46,426 bases of DNA from Spirochaetales bacterium. Lineage in GTDB: Bacteria > Spirochaetota > JAAYUW01. The stretch lies in the NCBI GenBank assembly GCA_012797605.1, contig JAAZOT010000049.1, positions 1-46,426 on the forward strand, given 5' to 3'. Positions 8,452-17,018 of the stretch are shown one piece after another. Below the pieces are notes generated by a model. That model made no database searches and was not told the origin of the DNA. It saw only the letters and a program-made list of their open reading frames with translations. The number at the start of each line of letters is the position of its first letter. Within the stretch, counting starts at the first letter, position 1. A program made the translations under genes and the position numbers.

Positions 8452-9971
8452 TGTCTTTACATGAATTATTGAAGTTTCAATTATGGATATGGGAGTTTAA
8501 AGTGTTTGAAACTTTTATTATTTTAAGTTTATTAATTTCCTTACTTATTCTTATTTTAAGAAATAATACTGTTAACTATATTCTTCTTTTATTTTATGGT
8601 GTATTTCAGTTAGTATTTACCTTTTTTGTAGTAAAATCATTTTTTAAAAATACTCAATCTTCCAGCTTTTTCTTGATTTTTGATTCAAAAATTTTAGATA
8701 GATTTATATATGCAGATAAATATACCATTTTCTTTATTATAATAACCTCAATACTATTTTTTATAAGTTCATTTTCTTCCATTAATAAAGTTCTCTTCAT
8801 GAAAGAGAAGAATTTTTCACTCTATTGTGCATTTTTGATTCTCTTTTTTGTATCATTATTTGGAGTTATTTCAGCTCAGAACTTGATAGTAATGTGGGTC
8901 TTTGTAGAAGCTACAACATTGACAAGTGGAGTCTTAATTTATCAAGATAAGACAAGGCATTCCCTTGAAGCAGCTTGGAAATATCTGTTTATATGTTCAA
9001 TAGGTATTGCTCTTTCATTTGTTGGTATTGTTTTTCTTTCACTTGCTTTTAATACTTCTTCTCTTTCCTTTAATGATCTTCTTCCCCTAAGTAAAAAAGC
9101 AAATCCTTTTTGGTTAGAACTTGGTTTTGGTTTTATATTAATAGGTTTTGGAACTAAAGCTGGACTTGCTCCTACTCATGCCTGGCTTCCAGATGCTCAT
9201 TCTGAGGCACCATCTCAAGTATCAGCTTTACTTTCTGGTGCATTATTAAATACAGCAATGCTTGGTATAATAAGAGTTTTAAATATATTACCAATTCAAG
9301 TTAAAAATATTTGTAGGATATATCTTTTAATCATGGGAATAATTTCATTATTAGTTTCATCTATTTATATGCTAAAAAGTGAAAATTATAAAAGACTTTT
9401 AGCTTATTCCTCAATTGAAAATTTAGGACTTATATCTATAGGATTATCTTTGGGAGGTATTGCTTCCTATTCATCCTACCTTCTTATAATATCTCATAGT
9501 TTAACTAAAGCTTCCTTATTCATAGTATCAGGAGTTATTAAAGATATTTATCATACTACAGAGACTAAAAGAGTTAATAATCTATTAAAATTTATTCCTT
9601 TTGCAGCCAGTACATTAGCTTTAGGATTCTTAAGTATCATGGGTTTCCCAATCTTTCTTTCTTTTTTTTCCGAGATTAAACTATTTTACTTTCTAATAAC
9701 AAATCAAAAATGGTTATTGCTTATAACTGTTTTATTTTTAATATTGGTAATACTATTTGCATTATCCAAAAATATATTTAATATGATATTTGCAGCGGAA
9801 GGGAAATATAAGGCTTCAGAATTGATAAGGTTAAAGGTGAAAAAGTTAAACACTGTTAATAATATTCAAATCTTTGGAGCATTTTTTCTTATAGCTTTAG
9901 CTTTATTATTAGGTATCTATTTCCCTAGTCAGTTTAAGGAATTCATATTGTCTCTTGTTTCCTCTATGTAA
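8451..9971 (+). CDS. Ehr-type membrane antiporter-like subunit (HyfF/NuoN-like)
   Basis: A 506-residue polytopic protein, the second antiporter-like subunit. Glu153 (WVFVEATTL) and Lys236 (GTKAGLAPTHAWLPDAHSEA) match the conserved channel residues; HSLTKASLF gives the later lysine. The ALLSGALLNTA stretch is typical of HyfF rather than NuoL. Together with the HyfB-like protein this gives two putative ion channels. The ATG overlaps the preceding stop by one base, and GAAGGA lies just upstream, so translation is coupled. It is the last obvious complex subunit. No hydrogenase maturation (hyp) or formate dehydrogenase gene follows; lepB comes next after 35 bases. Confidence 0.87.
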   Translation: MSLHELLKFQLWIWEFKVFETFIILSLLISLLILILRNNTVNYILLLFYGVFQLVFTFFVVKSFFKNTQSSSFFLIFDSKILDRFIYADKYTIFFIIITSILFFISSFSSINKVLFMKEKNFSLYCAFLILFFVSLFGVISAQNLIVMWVFVEATTLTSGVLIYQDKTRHSLEAAWKYLFICSIGIALSFVGIVFLSLAFNTSSLSFNDLLPLSKKANPFWLELGFGFILIGFGTKAGLAPTHAWLPDAHSEAPSQVSALLSGALLNTAMLGIIRVLNILPIQVKNICRIYLLIMGIISLLVSSIYMLKSENYKRLLAYSSIENLGLISIGLSLGGIASYSSYLLIISHSLTKASLFIVSGVIKDIYHTTETKRVNNLLKFIPFAASTLALGFLSIMGFPIFLSFFSEIKLFYFLITNQKWLLLITVLFLILVILFALSKNIFNMIFAAEGKYKASELIRLKVKKLNTVNNIQIFGAFFLIALALLLGIYFPSQFKEFILSLVSSM

Positions 9972-10006
9972 TATAAGACTTAAATATAAGTAGTAGGTGG
10001 GTTTTT

Positions 10007-10726
10007 ATGGGTAAAAAGAAGAATAAAAAGTTGGAAAAAGTGAGAAACTTGAAAAGCTTTTCAACAGAAAAACCAAAAGATAAAAAAGATGAAAAAAACG
10101 AATATGAAAAGAAAGATAGTTTGCTTTTGTTTTTAAGAGACGCTGTAATAATCGTTGTTATTTTTATTTTATTTATTCAACCTCTTATTATATCTAGTTA
10201 TACTATACCTACAGCATCGATGGATCCAACAATACCTCCTGGTACAAGACTCATAGGCTTACCCATAGTCTATGGTGGATTTTTATTTTGGACAAAGATA
10301 AAAATGCCATCTCTTAAAAAAATTAATAGATTTGATATTGTAATTTTCAAGCATCCAGATTCCAAAATAAAAACTCCTTATGTTAAAAGGGTTATAGGAC
10401 TTCCAGGGGATACAGTTTATGTAGATGGGAAAAATGTCTATATAAATGGACAAAAGATATTTGAGCCATACACGCAGTATATTTTAGATGCCCAATATTC
10501 AGCACATCCTGAAGTAAAAAGGCAGACTTTTGGACCTGTGAAAGTACCTGAAGGTAATCTTTTTGTTATGGGAGACAACAGAGATAACTCTGAAGATTCA
10601 AGATATTGGGGATTTTTACCTATAAAAAATGTCTTTGCTATGCCTCTTATAGTGACTTTCTCAAAGGATCCAAATAGTGGTAAGATAAGATGGAACCAAT
10701 TTGGTAGAATATTGTTTAATAAATAA
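10007..10726 (+). CDS. lepB: Signal peptidase I
   Basis: A membrane serine protease (239 residues) that removes signal peptides from exported proteins. It has a lysine-rich cytoplasmic tail (1-38), one transmembrane helix (about 43-63) and a periplasmic catalytic domain. The nucleophile is Ser71 in the motif TASMDPTI and the general base is Lys127 in PYVKRVIGLPGD. The conserved box GDNRDNSEDSRYWG follows near residue 190. A GTAGGTGGG stretch precedes the ATG. The short spacing to the Ehr-type operon suggests read-through from it. Its own substrates in this window would include the CapA-like and barrel proteins, if the former is not a lipoprotein. Confidence 0.96.
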   Translation: MGKKKNKKLEKVRNLKSFSTEKPKDKKDEKNEYEKKDSLLLFLRDAVIIVVIFILFIQPLIISSYTIPTASMDPTIPPGTRLIGLPIVYGGFLFWTKIKMPSLKKINRFDIVIFKHPDSKIKTPYVKRVIGLPGDTVYVDGKNVYINGQKIFEPYTQYILDAQYSAHPEVKRQTFGPVKVPEGNLFVMGDNRDNSEDSRYWGFLPIKNVFAMPLIVTFSKDPNSGKIRWNQFGRILFNK

Positions 10727-10767
10727 TAATTATTAATTGATTAACATAGTATAAAATTTGTTAAGAG

Positions 10768-10796
10768 TTGTAAAATAAAGATTGCATATTTATTAT
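10768..10796 (+). promoter_or_regulatory. Possible promoter for accD
   Basis: TTGTAA (10768-10773) and TATTAT (10791-10796) with a 17-base spacer lie in the 108-base gap between lepB and accD. The -35 box is poor and the region is AT-rich, so this is tentative. Confidence 0.28.
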
Positions 10797-10834
10797 ATTA
10801 TGATATTTGCTATTCCAGATTAGGGAGAATTTAT

Positions 10835-11674
10835 ATGGATAAATTACCTGATTCTATAAAAAAGATATTTATAGATAAGAATCAAGATAAATCTTTACCA
10901 GATAATCTTTTTGCTGTTTGTCCTGGATGTCAAGAAATTGTATATAGACCAAAACTCGAACAAAATCTTGGGGTATGTCCTTTGTGCTCATATCATTTTA
11001 GAATATCTGTGGATGAATGGATAAATTTTCTTGCGGATGCTGATTCTTTTACTTCATTATTCGATGAAATTGTTTCAGTAGATCCCTTGAACTTCCCTGG
11101 TTATAAGGAGAAATTAGAAGAACTTTATAAAAAAGGGATAAATGAAGGGGTAAAGACTGGGTATGTAAAACTAGATGGTATAAAGACTTTAATAGGTATA
11201 ATGGATGCAGATTTTATAATGGGTTCAATGGGTTCAGTAGTCGGTGAAAGAATCACTAGACTTTTTGAATATGGAATGAATGAAAATTTACCAGTAATAA
11301 TAATATGTCGTTCTGGTGGTGCTAGGATGCAAGAAGGCGTTGTTTCACTATTTCAGATGGCAAAAACCTCTGCTGCAGCTAAGAAATTCTCTGACACAGG
11401 CAATCTTTATATTTCTATTTTGACAGATCCAACGACAGGAGGCGTTTCTGCTTCTTTCGCCTTTTTAGGGGATATAATAATTGCAGAACCAGGTGCATTG
11501 ATTGGATTTGCTGGACAAAGAGTTATAGAACAAACTATAAAACAAAAATTACCTGAAGGTTTCCAAAGGGCTGAATTTTTAGAAAAAAAGGGTTTTATAG
11601 ATATAGTTTGTGATAGAAGAAAATTACGAGAAACCCTTGTAAAAATTCTAGAAATTCATAGATACCGAAGATAA
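10835..11674 (+). CDS. accD: Acetyl-CoA carboxylase carboxyltransferase subunit beta
   Basis: The beta half of the carboxyltransferase that transfers CO2 from carboxybiotin to acetyl-CoA to make malonyl-CoA, the first step of fatty-acid synthesis. The N-terminal zinc ribbon is intact (Cys29, Cys32, Cys48, Cys51). The crotonase-like domain shows the CRSGGARMQEG and TDPTTGGVSASFA signatures and ends normally at 279 residues. AGGGAG precedes the ATG. Its partner accA follows 186 bases later, so the two subunits can be made together. The biotin carboxylase and biotin carrier genes are not in the window. Confidence 0.96.
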   Translation: MDKLPDSIKKIFIDKNQDKSLPDNLFAVCPGCQEIVYRPKLEQNLGVCPLCSYHFRISVDEWINFLADADSFTSLFDEIVSVDPLNFPGYKEKLEELYKKGINEGVKTGYVKLDGIKTLIGIMDADFIMGSMGSVVGERITRLFEYGMNENLPVIIICRSGGARMQEGVVSLFQMAKTSAAAKKFSDTGNLYISILTDPTTGGVSASFAFLGDIIIAEPGALIGFAGQRVIEQTIKQKLPEGFQRAEFLEKKGFIDIVCDRRKLRETLVKILEIHRYRR

Positions 11675-11734
11675 AATTAAAATGATATAGGTAGTTGAAT
11701 GCTAAAAAGTATTAAAAGCAAAGTATTTAAAAGA

Positions 11735-11792
11735 TAAAAAAGTAATAAAAGTTAAATAAAAGTAATAAATAGATAGATAAAAGTAATAAAAC
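11735..11792 (+). repeat. Short AT-rich direct repeats between accD and accA
   Basis: Three near-identical copies of AAAAGTAATAAA occur at about 11738-11749, 11758-11769 and 11779-11790, with AGATAGAT between the last two. The whole 186-base gap (11675-11860) is low complexity without any ORF. Replication slippage in AT-rich DNA is the simplest explanation. Confidence 0.55.
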
Positions 11793-11860
11793 TTAAATAA
11801 TGAAAAGATAAAATAAGAATGTAGTATCTGGAAATCCTAAATAAATATTAGGAGAATATT

Positions 11861-12862
11861 GTGAAAAAAGAAAAAATATTAAAACAAATCGATAAACTTA
11901 AATCTATTGCCATTTCTGAAGGAATCGATCTATCATCTGAGATTAATCGATTGAGAGGAATGCTTGAACTTGAAAGTGATGAATATAAAAAGGAAAAAGA
12001 GATTGAGGAAGTTTTTTCAATTGTTCAAAATTCCAGAAAAATTGAAAGACCTAAACCTCAGGATTTTATAAAATCTTTGATAAAGGATTTTATAGAACTC
12101 AAAGGAGATAGAAGATTTGCAAATGATGATGCAATCATAGGCGGTATTGGTTATTTTGATAAATATCCTGTCACAGCAGTTGGAATACAAAAAGGACATA
12201 CTTTGAATGAGAATATTACTTTCAACTTTGGTTCACCACATCCAGAAGGATATAGAAAAGCACTTAGATTAGCTTTTCAAGCAGAGAAATTTTCGAGACC
12301 AATTTTATTTTTTGTAGATACTCCAGGAGCTTATCCAGGAATAGATTCGGAAGAAAGAGGGATGGCTCAAGCTATTGCGGAAAATCTTTACTATTTATCT
12401 GATTTAAAAACACCGATAATCTCTATTATTACTGGTGAAGGGGGCTCTGGTGGAGCACTTGCTTTAGGTGTCTCTGATATTTTGATAATGATGCAGAATG
12501 CAATTCTTTCAGTTATCTCTCCTGAAGGTTGTGCTTCAATAATATTTAAAGACTCATCAAAAGCAGCAGCTGCGGCTGTTTCACTAAAGTTAACTTCTTT
12601 TGATTTGCTTTCATTAGGAATTGTGGATAAGGTGATCGATGAGGGACCTGGCCTCGATGTTGATCCTCAAATAGGTTATAGGAATTTAACTGAACAAATT
12701 TCTACTTCTCTTGCATATTTCACATCATTAAATAGTAAAGAATTGATTGAACATAGGTATCAAAAATTAAGAAAGATAGGCTTTTATAAAGATACAACTG
12801 GTTTTGTAAAAAAAGGATTAAATAAATCTAAAAATTTTATCTATGAGTTATTTAAATTCTAA
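11861..12862 (+). CDS. accA: Acetyl-CoA carboxylase carboxyltransferase subunit alpha
   Basis: The alpha half of the malonyl-CoA-forming carboxyltransferase, 333 residues. It begins with a helical N-terminus containing INRLRGMLELE and continues into the crotonase fold with FVDTPGAYPGIDSEERG and the glycine-rich GEGGSGGALALGVSD, which forms the oxyanion/acyl-CoA pocket. The YPEGCASI-like box is here SPEGCASI. The start is GTG at 11861, backed by AGGAG (11850-11854) six bases before it. It follows accD in the same direction. Confidence 0.96.
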   Translation: MKKEKILKQIDKLKSIAISEGIDLSSEINRLRGMLELESDEYKKEKEIEEVFSIVQNSRKIERPKPQDFIKSLIKDFIELKGDRRFANDDAIIGGIGYFDKYPVTAVGIQKGHTLNENITFNFGSPHPEGYRKALRLAFQAEKFSRPILFFVDTPGAYPGIDSEERGMAQAIAENLYYLSDLKTPIISIITGEGGSGGALALGVSDILIMMQNAILSVISPEGCASIIFKDSSKAAAAAVSLKLTSFDLLSLGIVDKVIDEGPGLDVDPQIGYRNLTEQISTSLAYFTSLNSKELIEHRYQKLRKIGFYKDTTGFVKKGLNKSKNFIYELFKF

Positions 12863-12898
12863 CTGAAAATATAAAAAATAGAAACAAAGGGAATTTTT

Positions 12899-14236
12899 AT
12901 GATTGTTAAAAATATTAAACCAATGAACTTAGAAATAATTGATATTGAAAAGCTAGATCAAATGGAAGGGAAAGAGATTTCTATAAAAGGAGCGATTCAT
13001 AGATTAAGGATTTTGCCAAATGTAACTTTTTGCATTTTAAGATTGGAAAGAACATTAATTCAGGTAGTTGCTGAGCAGCAATATGACCTTTCTGCATTTT
13101 TAGAAGGAGATTTTGTAGAAGTTACTGGTTTAGTAAGAGCTTCAAAGTTAAATGATAAGGCAATATTAAATAAAAATTATGAAATATCATTGACAAAAAT
13201 TAATCTGATCCATAGACCAAAAGAAGTTCCTCCATTTGAAATAAATAAAAAAGAACTTAACATAAAGCCAGATTTAGAATTTGATATGAGACAGATTTCT
13301 CTGCGTCATCCGAAGAAAAGAGCCATTTTTAAGATTTCAGAAACAATTGCTAATTCATTTGCTTCTTTTTTAGAAACAAATAATTTTACAAGAATTTTTT
13401 CCCCTAAAATTGTTTTTGCCGGTGCAGAAGGTGGCGCAAATATTTTTAAGATACAATATTTTGATAGGGTTGCATATCTAGCCCAATCACCTCAATTTTA
13501 TAAACAATATGGAGTAGGTATATTCGGGAAAGTTTACGATATAGGACCTGTTTTTAGAGCAGAAAAACATAACACTACAAGGCATGTAAATGAATATATT
13601 TCATTGGATTTTGAAATGGGATTTATCTCTTCTTTTGAAGATATTATGGCTTTAGAAACAGCATATTTGAAATTTATGATTGAACAACTTAAAGAAAAAA
13701 ATAATTTTGAATTAGAATTACTTGAGATCACCCTACCCGAAATTACAGATTCCATTCCTTCAATAAAGTTAAAAGAAGCTCATGAAATCTTTTTTAAAAT
13801 ACAAAAAATAGATTACAGGAATGAACCAGATTTATCTCCAGATGAAGAAAAATTTCTTACCCAGTGGTCTAAAAAGGAATATAATAGCGAATTTTTATTT
13901 GTTACTCATTTCCCTACAAATAAGAGACCGTTTTATACTATGGATGATCCTTCTAATCCAGGTGAAACTTTATCTTTTGACCTTTTATTTAGAGGGCTTG
14001 AGATAACTACTGGAGGCCAAAGAATTCATGATTATGATATGCAGTACAATAAATTGATATCATTCGGAATGAACCCTGAAGATTTTGAATCATTTTTAAC
14101 ACTTCATAAATATGGTGTCCCACCTCATGGTGGTCTTGCTATTGGTCTTGAAAGATTGACTGCAAGAATTTGTAATATTGAAAATATAAAAGAAGCATCA
14201 ATGTATCCAAGAGATATAAATAGAATAACTCCATAA
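12899..14236 (+). CDS. aspS: Aspartyl-tRNA synthetase, archaeal/eukaryotic type (possibly non-discriminating)
   Basis: A 445-residue class II synthetase charging tRNA-Asp. It lacks the large GAD insertion of the bacterial AspRS (about 590 residues) and matches the compact archaeal type. An OB-fold anticodon-binding domain (about 20-110) is followed by motif 2, RAEKHNTTRH (220-229), and motif 3, GLAIGLER (412-419), with the typical ending MYPRDINRITP. The loop AEGGANIF identifies AspRS rather than AsnRS. The place where many discriminating enzymes have GWVH reads GAIH. Non-discriminating forms also charge tRNA-Asn and need the GatCAB amidotransferase; I cannot decide this from sequence alone. 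It lies 36 bases after accA and is followed by the PurD homologue after 16 bases. Confidence 0.9.
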   Translation: MIVKNIKPMNLEIIDIEKLDQMEGKEISIKGAIHRLRILPNVTFCILRLERTLIQVVAEQQYDLSAFLEGDFVEVTGLVRASKLNDKAILNKNYEISLTKINLIHRPKEVPPFEINKKELNIKPDLEFDMRQISLRHPKKRAIFKISETIANSFASFLETNNFTRIFSPKIVFAGAEGGANIFKIQYFDRVAYLAQSPQFYKQYGVGIFGKVYDIGPVFRAEKHNTTRHVNEYISLDFEMGFISSFEDIMALETAYLKFMIEQLKEKNNFELELLEITLPEITDSIPSIKLKEAHEIFFKIQKIDYRNEPDLSPDEEKFLTQWSKKEYNSEFLFVTHFPTNKRPFYTMDDPSNPGETLSFDLLFRGLEITTGGQRIHDYDMQYNKLISFGMNPEDFESFLTLHKYGVPPHGGLAIGLERLTARICNIENIKEASMYPRDINRITP

Positions 14237-14252
14237 ACTTTTAAGGAAAAAA

Positions 14253-15536
14253 ATGAAAAATTATTTGCTAATAGGAAATAGTTCGCTTGAAGATGCAATC
14301 GCATGGAAGTTGAACCAAGAAAGTAATATAGGCAATATTTTTATTTCACACGGAAATGGAGGAACATATACCAAGCCAAAAACCAGAAATATTATCTTAA
14401 ACTTAAATAATAGAGAATTAATAAAAGAATTTTTAGAAAGGGAGAAAATTAACTTTATTATTATATCTTCTTATAAAAATCTAACAAATGAGTTTGAACA
14501 AGCAGCCCAAGATCTGGGGATACCAACAATTGGACCAACATCAACAGTAATTTCTTTTTTTAGTTCAAGAATTAAAATAAAGGAATTTTTTAAAAAATAT
14601 AATATTTCATCACCATCATTTGAAATTGTAGAATCTATATCTAACCTTTCGACAATGATAGAAAATTATACCACAAGAAAAATAATATATTCCGAATCCC
14701 AAAAAAGCTGGAAAGGTGCTTATCTCATTGAATCAAAAGGACAAGGAGTAAAAATACTAGAAGCAATTCAAGAAAGTCACGAAAAGGATAATAAATTTAT
14801 TATAGAAAACTATCAAAAAGGGGAAGAGTATTCTGCTATTCTTGCTTTTGATAAATTCAATTACATTTTATTTCCAATTGTCAGAGTTTATCCAAAATCA
14901 TTTGATTATGATTATGGATTATATACTTCTGGTATGGGAGCTTTCTCACCGTCACCAACATTTTCAAGTTCTGATATAACAGTTTTAAACGAAAAAATCA
15001 TATATCCATTAATTGAAGGTTTGAAAAATGAATCATTTATATATAATGGTTTTCTTACAATTCATTTTGTTAAAACTTCAGATAAAATTTTAGCATTAAA
15101 TATAATTCCTTCGGTTCATAGTCCTGAGATAGAAACAATTTTGCCTTTGATGAGTTCTTCTTTTAATAACTTATGTAATGATTTGAATAGTAATTCCATA
15201 ATAAAATATATACTAAAGATCAATCAAGGATATTCCCTAAGTGTAGTTATGGCTTCAAAAGGATATCCTATAGATAGTGAAAAAGGTATATTGATAGCTG
15301 GATTAGATAAGCAATTTAATGAAATTAATATTTTTCATAATAAAACCTCTAGAATAAATTATTCGAAAAATAGAGGTTTTGTGACTTCTGGCGGAAGAGT
15401 CCTTACTCTAAACACTGTAGCGACAACATTGGAAATTGCGAGAGAAAGGATATATAAGTTGCTAGAAAATAACGAAATATTTTTTAATGGTAATTTTTAT
15501 AGAAGTGATATTGCAGAAAAATATAGTAAAAAATAG
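14253..15536 (+). CDS. purD: Divergent PurD-like (phosphoribosylamine-glycine ligase) protein
   Basis: A 427-residue ATP-grasp protein colinear with PurD, which joins glycine to phosphoribosylamine in purine synthesis. Family landmarks are GNSSLEDAIAWK (8-19, usual GNGGREHALAWK), SGMGAFSPSP (226-235, usual TGGMGAYSPAP), a GYPIDSEKG loop and SGGRVLTLN. Several residues expected at the active site differ: the VIKADG lysine is Tyr146, the VGPE motif is missing around residue 70, and the metal-binding EFN is ALN with Ala281 (Asn283 retained), with the RFGDPE box reading PSVHSPE. The fold is therefore clear, but glycinamide-ribotide synthesis is doubtful. AAGGAAAA precedes the ATG. No other pur gene adjoins it. 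Confidence 0.72.
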   Translation: MKNYLLIGNSSLEDAIAWKLNQESNIGNIFISHGNGGTYTKPKTRNIILNLNNRELIKEFLEREKINFIIISSYKNLTNEFEQAAQDLGIPTIGPTSTVISFFSSRIKIKEFFKKYNISSPSFEIVESISNLSTMIENYTTRKIIYSESQKSWKGAYLIESKGQGVKILEAIQESHEKDNKFIIENYQKGEEYSAILAFDKFNYILFPIVRVYPKSFDYDYGLYTSGMGAFSPSPTFSSSDITVLNEKIIYPLIEGLKNESFIYNGFLTIHFVKTSDKILALNIIPSVHSPEIETILPLMSSSFNNLCNDLNSNSIIKYILKINQGYSLSVVMASKGYPIDSEKGILIAGLDKQFNEINIFHNKTSRINYSKNRGFVTSGGRVLTLNTVATTLEIARERIYKLLENNEIFFNGNFYRSDIAEKYSKK

Positions 15537-15575
15537 TTTTTTATTGAAATTATACTAATTTAACTTATAATTTAT

Positions 15576-15596
15576 TTAAGATTTAATAAATCTTAA
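15576..15596 (+). promoter_or_regulatory. Perfect inverted repeat before the mini-receiver gene
   Basis: TTAAGATTT (15576-15584) and AAATCTTAA (15588-15596) form a nine-base-pair arm around a three-base loop. The right arm abuts AAGAAGG, the Shine-Dalgarno of the gene at 15606. It could be an operator or a hairpin that covers the ribosome site. No T-run follows, so a terminator is unlikely. Confidence 0.4.
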
Positions 15597-15605
15597 GAAG
15601 GTTTT

Positions 15606-15923
15606 ATGAAATTATTGTTTATTAGTGATTCTGATAAAGAAGTATTGAAAAATAATATTAATCTTGAAAATTTTAAATTTATAAATAGCAATGAATATTT
15701 TCAAAAAGAAAATTACTATAGTGATAAAGAATCCATTTTAATAATTGATAGAAACTCAATTAAGGAAGAGAAAATTGAAAGAATAAGAAAAAGTAAAAAT
15801 CCAGAGTCCATAATTTTGCTTAGTGAAACTTTAGATTGGGATAAGTTAATTGATACATTTCAAAGAGGGGAAACTTTTTATGTGAAACCAGTTAGAAAAG
15901 AAGATTTTGAAAATTTCAAATAA
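15606..15923 (+). CDS. Small receiver-like (REC) protein
   Basis: A 105-residue protein of unassigned function with a compressed receiver-domain pattern. LLFISDSD (3-10) gives the acidic pair, SILIIDRN (43-50) gives a potential phospho-acceptor Asp48, ESIILLSE (67-74) gives Ser73, and FYVKPVRKEDF (91-101) gives the conserved Lys94-Pro95. It is shorter than a usual receiver (about 120 residues), with the alpha-2 to beta-4 portion reduced. There is no output domain, so if functional it would act by protein contact. The gene lies behind a perfect palindrome and AAGAAGG, and 11 bases before the outer-membrane barrel gene. The receiver identity is an inference from motif order. Confidence 0.55.
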   Translation: MKLLFISDSDKEVLKNNINLENFKFINSNEYFQKENYYSDKESILIIDRNSIKEEKIERIRKSKNPESIILLSETLDWDKLIDTFQRGETFYVKPVRKEDFENFK

Positions 15924-15934
15924 AAGGAGGATTG

Positions 15935-16996
15935 ATGAATAGAAGATTAATTTCTATATTTGTTTTATTGTTAATTATTTCAATTGTTTCTCAAATGGTT
16001 TTAGGTCAAAATATCTCTTTTTCATTTTCTCCAAGGCTTTGGGGTCTTGATTTTTACCTTTTTTTAAATGATTTCCCAGCTAAACTAGGTGATTTTGCTA
16101 CAATTCAGATGATATTAGGTATTGGTGGTGGTTGGGAATCATACGGTTATTTTAGAGATACTTCAAATAATCCTTTACCATATTCTGAAAATTCGCCATA
16201 TGCCTTTTATTTTAATAGGATAGATTTAATCGGAACATTTGGTCTTGGTTTCCTCTTCTTTTACAATGAATTTTATGGAAAATATACTTCTCAACTAAGA
16301 TTTAAATTTTTAGTCGATTACCAATCTTATGAGCAAGATAGTGATGGTAAACCAACTCTTTTATCCCAAACAAACTTACCTGATAAGGAAGGTATCTTTC
16401 AAAATTCTTTTGCAATTGAGTTATATATTGATTTTTTAAAATATTCTTCAAAATATCATACGATTAGAGGAATGGATTTATTAGTTAGTTATGAAATTTT
16501 TCCTCAATTTATTAATGAAATTGCGAATTTTTCAAGAATACAGGCTAAACTTAGAGGTTTCCTTACAATTTTAGAAAATGACAATCTTTCAATATATTTA
16601 GCAGATAGAGTTTATTTTTATTATATACCTCAAACAAGTTCATATATTCCAATATCAGCTTTAACAATGGGAAGTCTCGGCTATTCAATGAGAGGGATAA
16701 ATTGGTGCCAATATGAGGGAACCATTAGACTTTTAAATAATTTTGATATTAGAATATTCCTACCTCAAATATTTGGGCAATCTTATATTATTCCTGGTCT
16801 AATTTTATTTTTTGATTTTGGAACTAATGACTACCAAGATTTAAATGGTGTTTTTGGTTTTTCAAACTTACAGTATTCTACAGGTATAGGTTTAGTTATA
16901 GTTGCACTTGGTATAGATTTAATTGACTTTTACTTAGATTATAACTTAAAAGAATCTCAGCTATATTTTAAATTAAGATTTTCTCTATTTTTTTAA
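15935..16996 (+). CDS. Putative outer-membrane beta-barrel protein
   Basis: A 353-residue protein of unknown function. It has a signal peptide (basic NRR, hydrophobic core, likely cleavage after VLG near residue 24) followed by alternating hydrophobic/aromatic beta-strand-like segments rich in Tyr, Phe and Gly. It ends in LRFSLFF with a terminal Phe, as expected for substrates of the BAM machinery. This points to a diderm envelope. The start was moved to ATG 15935, which has AAAGGAGG (15923-15930) at proper spacing; the upstream TTG at 15932 is too close. No named family could be recognised. It ends 22 bases from the convergent OsmC gene. Confidence 0.7.
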   Translation: MNRRLISIFVLLLIISIVSQMVLGQNISFSFSPRLWGLDFYLFLNDFPAKLGDFATIQMILGIGGGWESYGYFRDTSNNPLPYSENSPYAFYFNRIDLIGTFGLGFLFFYNEFYGKYTSQLRFKFLVDYQSYEQDSDGKPTLLSQTNLPDKEGIFQNSFAIELYIDFLKYSSKYHTIRGMDLLVSYEIFPQFINEIANFSRIQAKLRGFLTILENDNLSIYLADRVYFYYIPQTSSYIPISALTMGSLGYSMRGINWCQYEGTIRLLNNFDIRIFLPQIFGQSYIIPGLILFFDFGTNDYQDLNGVFGFSNLQYSTGIGLVIVALGIDLIDFYLDYNLKESQLYFKLRFSLFF

Positions 16997-17018
16997 TTAA
17001 TATAAAATTTGGTAGTAA

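Noticed and set aside
1823-9971. A functional [NiFe] hydrogenase or formate hydrogenlyase operon
   Set aside because: All four Ni-binding cysteines are missing in the large subunit, and no formate dehydrogenase or hyp gene is present.
1823-9971. Respiratory complex I (nuo) operon
   Set aside because: No NuoE, NuoF, NuoG, NuoA or NuoJ homologue is present. The fused NuoC-NuoD subunit, the HyfE-like subunit and the HyfB-type antiporter fit the group-4 hydrogenase relatives instead.
11735-11792. CRISPR-like array between accD and accA
   Set aside because: The repeats are about 12 bases of AT-rich sequence with irregular, very short spacing and no cas genes.
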